From assembly GCA_945910005.1 (NCBI GenBank), contig OX246744.1, positions 7,357,368 through 7,421,367 of the forward strand: a DNA stretch of 64,000 nucleotides. Reading direction: 5' to 3'. Shown here piece after piece: positions 61,720 through 64,000 of the stretch. A program made the translations under genes and the position numbers. Every line of letters starts with the position of its first letter. Within the stretch, counting starts at the first letter, position 1. This DNA is from Isoperla grammatica (lineage: Eukaryota > Arthropoda > Insecta > Plecoptera > Perlodidae). The notes beneath the pieces are model-generated. The model was not told the origin of the DNA and made no database searches. It was given only the letters and a program-made list of their open reading frames with translations.

Positions 61720-63080
61720 CAACAATGAAACTACCTAGCAATCAATTGTTTGTCTGACCTGTGTCGTCACAGCTCTCTTATTCGTTACTAACGCTATTAC
61801 AGATGTAACAATAGTAACAGTTACAATATTTTAAAGTTTATAAATTCATTCTTTAGCTGATTAATCACTTCTTCAACATCTAGAAGTGTTTTCAAGGTAT
61901 CAATTAAAAAAAACTGTTTATTTAGGGAGTTCGGTTTTCTTTATCCTTATTATCCAATAAAGAAGAACGGTTAAACTTCAACCAAATGGTAACTGAAACA
62001 TTGCAAAACCACCAAACTCTCCACGAAAACTCTTTTTAATCACATTGTAAAGTAGAACAGGTAAACATCGCTTATCCACTTCACAAAAGGAATTTCAGAA
62101 AAAAAATCCAAATGAAATCAGCACGATATTACAAAATGAAAACCGCCCAGTCGACGACAAGTATAAATACCACCGCACGCAATTTTCGTATCACACTCTG
62201 CACGCACGATTCTTGTATTTTTACGAGTGCGAAATATGCATATACGCAAAATTAAAACCATCTACATATAGTTTTTCTCTTCGCTCTGCATACAAATGAA
62301 TTAAAAAAAAAAAAAAAAAAAAAAAACACCTCATATCGGCTTTGTACGCGCACAACAGAACTCTGGGTGATGATATTATATAATTATTATTGTTTGACTA
62401 ACATGATTTAATGAAACCGTGGAACCACGTCCAAACGATATTTCATCCACTCGCACCCGCACAAAAACCGAGGAAATAATAGCAGAGCAAAATATTTGTA
62501 CGCTTGTATAAAAACAAACAGTTTTTTTTGTTCGTATCTATCTCTACACAGAGGTCCCACACACACAAACATACGTACATTCCTTTGAAACTGTAGCGCT
62601 TTGATCATTTTCTATATAATGCCAGTGGCTATTTTTCATTTTGTTTATTTGTGTGCGCATACAATTCGAACGAGATCCACCTAATTGATGTTTTAAATCA
62701 AACTCGAGGCAATTGTGATACCTGCCAAATTGTTTTTCGAATTACCACGGGCGTTTTCACCATATTAACTGGTGTTGTTTAATTTTTAATTGAAATTAAA
62801 TGTACGTTATTGATATAACAAATAAAAGAGGTAATTTATGATGAAAAACAATAATTTTATTTACGAGTTTCAGGGAGCGATTATCATTTATCTGTTCCAC
62901 GATTGATTTTAAAATAATTACAAATATTTAGAATAACTAATTCACTACGTACATTGTTCCCCGCAAGCGGCAAGAATACAGTAAAAAAGGCTCGTTTTTA
63001 AGAGCGGTTTACACATTTATTTTATTTAAGGGTTAACAAAATCAAATCAAGAAACAAAATTATGGCGTTTACTCACTCAC
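61720..63080. other. No gene seen
   Basis: 1.3 kb AT-rich with an A run at 62300-62325. A lone TATAAATA at 62163 is noted but no coding region follows. Confidence 0.5.
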
Positions 63081-63082
63081 TT

Positions 63083-63416
63083 TATTGTAATTAAGGCCAT
63101 GTGTAGGGCGCAATGCCTTCTTTAGCCTGATGAGTGATGATTGATGATTGATGAATGATAATGAGAAAGGAAGGAGGCCTGGTACTGACACGTAGCCTAC
63201 TCCTGTCGAAAAGTACCAATGGGACCATCGGCTTTACGTCCCATCCAAAAGGACGGTGTAACTTTGACCATCGGTCATATAAGTTCCTCCACTAACCTGG
63301 ACTGCCGAGCAGTTGACGAGAAGAACGAAGCTGTTACACAAGCTTTCGAATCTACTCTAACCAACGGTAACTAGTGTTTCAGAGAAGAGCGGTCACCCAT
63401 CAACCTCCTGACCTAA
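63083..63416 (-). mobile_element. 5S-SINE, second long copy
   Basis: On the minus strand the last 60 bp of the 5S head (AGGTTGATGGGTGACCGCTC, ACACTAGTTACCGTTGGTTA), then the whole body (GTCCAGGTTAGTGGAGGAAC, AAAGTTACACCGTCCTTTTG, GTACTTTTCGACAGGAGTAG, GGCTAAAGAAGGCAT). Truncated inside the 5S box A region. Confidence 0.93.
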
Positions 63417-63457
63417 CGCGAGATATATGTTAGAGTGAGTACAAACACATTTACTAC

Positions 63458-63765
63458 AGTGCACCTTCACGCCACGACGCTAGATCGCGTTGGCCGTTGT
63501 CTCCAGCGCTACTACAGTTGTCCCAAGACTACCTTACACATGCTTTCGTCACAGGCGACTGGCTCGTAGCCAATCAGCGATAGGTATTGGCGCTGGTGTG
63601 TCTCGGGCGGTTCGCCGGTTGGCTACGACTGCCCCGGATGTGACGAAAGCAGATGTAAAGTAATCTTGGGTCCACTATACCACTACAATAACAACCCCGG
63701 AAACACCTTGACTAGTGCACCTTCACGCCACGACGCTAGATCGCGTTGCCCGCGCTACTACCACC
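63458..63765. repeat. Direct repeat flanking MITE P
   Basis: GTGCACCTTCACGCCACGAC then GCTAGATCGCGTTG at 63459 and again at 63713. MITE P lies between the two. Confidence 0.93.
63522..63670. mobile_element. MITE family P, copy 2
   Basis: CCCAAGACTACCTTACACAT, GCTTTCGTCACA and the inverse right end (TGTGACGAAAGCAGATGTAA, AGTAATCTTGGG); CTCGTAGCCAATCAGCGATA inside. Confidence 0.94.
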
Positions 63766-63769
63766 ATAA

Positions 63770-64000
63770 TAACAACACCGGCAATATTTCCGGCTCCTCT
63801 AGGGATTCCCTGCCAGCCGCCACCGCCGCTTATACTCCTAGTTCGACGCTCTCCCGACCGATATCGTTATTACAAGGCCACGAGGGAGTAGAAACACTGC
63901 CGGCTGGATACTATACCGATGTCCCCAAAGTGCTCGCGTGCATTTAGATATTGGAGTGCTTTGCGCGGATCAACGAACCTCATGGCCACGGTTGGTTTTA
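63770..64000. other. No recognised gene
   Basis: A 93-codon frame (63666-63947) starts inside MITE P and is low-complexity (Ser, Pro, Thr, Asn); the frame ends at 63947. No domain seen. Confidence 0.45.

Noticed and set aside
62163..62215. Core promoter (TATAAATA about 30 bp before TCACACTC)
   Set aside because: No coding region or transcript signal follows; such motifs are frequent by chance in AT-rich DNA.

Overview
The window looks like an intergenic, repeat-dominated stretch of an animal nuclear genome, most probably an arthropod. It is AT-rich, has no operon-like gene packing, and carries an interstitial (TTAGG)n tract (seen as CCTAA at 3360-3440), which is the usual insect and arthropod telomere repeat. 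I recognise no intact host gene and no exon of a conserved single-copy gene. The short open frames (60-140 codons) are chance frames, frames through tandem repeats, or pieces of transposable elements. The species cannot be fixed from this sequence.

The recognisable protein-coding remains are all in mobile elements. (1) A 5'-truncated Jockey/CR1-like non-LTR retrotransposon has an open 518-codon reverse transcriptase frame (16459-18015) and a 3' tail. (2) A hAT transposon (21280-23183) has a perfect 8-bp target duplication and a broken, internally deleted ZMYM1-like transposase. (3) A small reverse-transcriptase fragment (6841-7046) has a frameshift. (4) A 1.14-kb element (57394-58530) is flanked by TTAA and inverted repeats and carries a broken gene resembling the P2X7-receptor intracellular (zinc-binding) domain. 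(5) A possible Penelope-like 3' end (36543-36935) has a hammerhead-like motif.

Most of the rest is non-autonomous DNA transposons (MITEs) and SINEs. I labelled about thirty MITE or foldback families with letters, by comparing copies within the window or matching the two ends of single copies. Several have clear target duplications: TA (families A, E, M, N, R, S, Z), TTA (a Harbinger-like element at 15930) and 8 bp (families H and I, and the hAT element). There are three kinds of SINE: SINE1 (tRNA-Lys-like head, ATT tail), SINE2 (tRNA-Pro-like head, ATTT tail) and a 5S-rRNA-derived SINE. A further dispersed SINE-like body (family J) is also present.

Tandem repeats are common: 20-bp (17-145), 68-bp (3906-4130), 40-bp (11276-11440), 111-bp (14186-15105), 161-bp (24261-24585), 151-bp (28400-28695), 7-bp (37675-37804), about 200-bp (40215-40900), 166-bp (45088-46085), about 145-bp with G and C runs (56001-56590) and 41-bp (58701-59069). 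Long poly-G/poly-C runs of 13-23 bases recur about twenty times, often inside repeats whose other copies lack them.

Layout: 1-6k small repeats, TTAGG, SINE1 and nested MITEs; 6-15k MITEs, ending in the 111-bp array; 15-19k a Harbinger-like MITE and the LINE; 19-24k the hAT element; 24-35k nested MITEs and SINEs; 35-44k adjacent MITEs, the hammerhead-like element, a 406-bp palindrome and the full 5S-SINE; 44-56k the 166-bp array, a polypyrimidine block and a triple-nested insertion; 56-64k the G-run array, the TTAA element, the 41-bp array and a second 5S-SINE. The elements do not form a pathway. Their nesting instead gives a relative insertion history.
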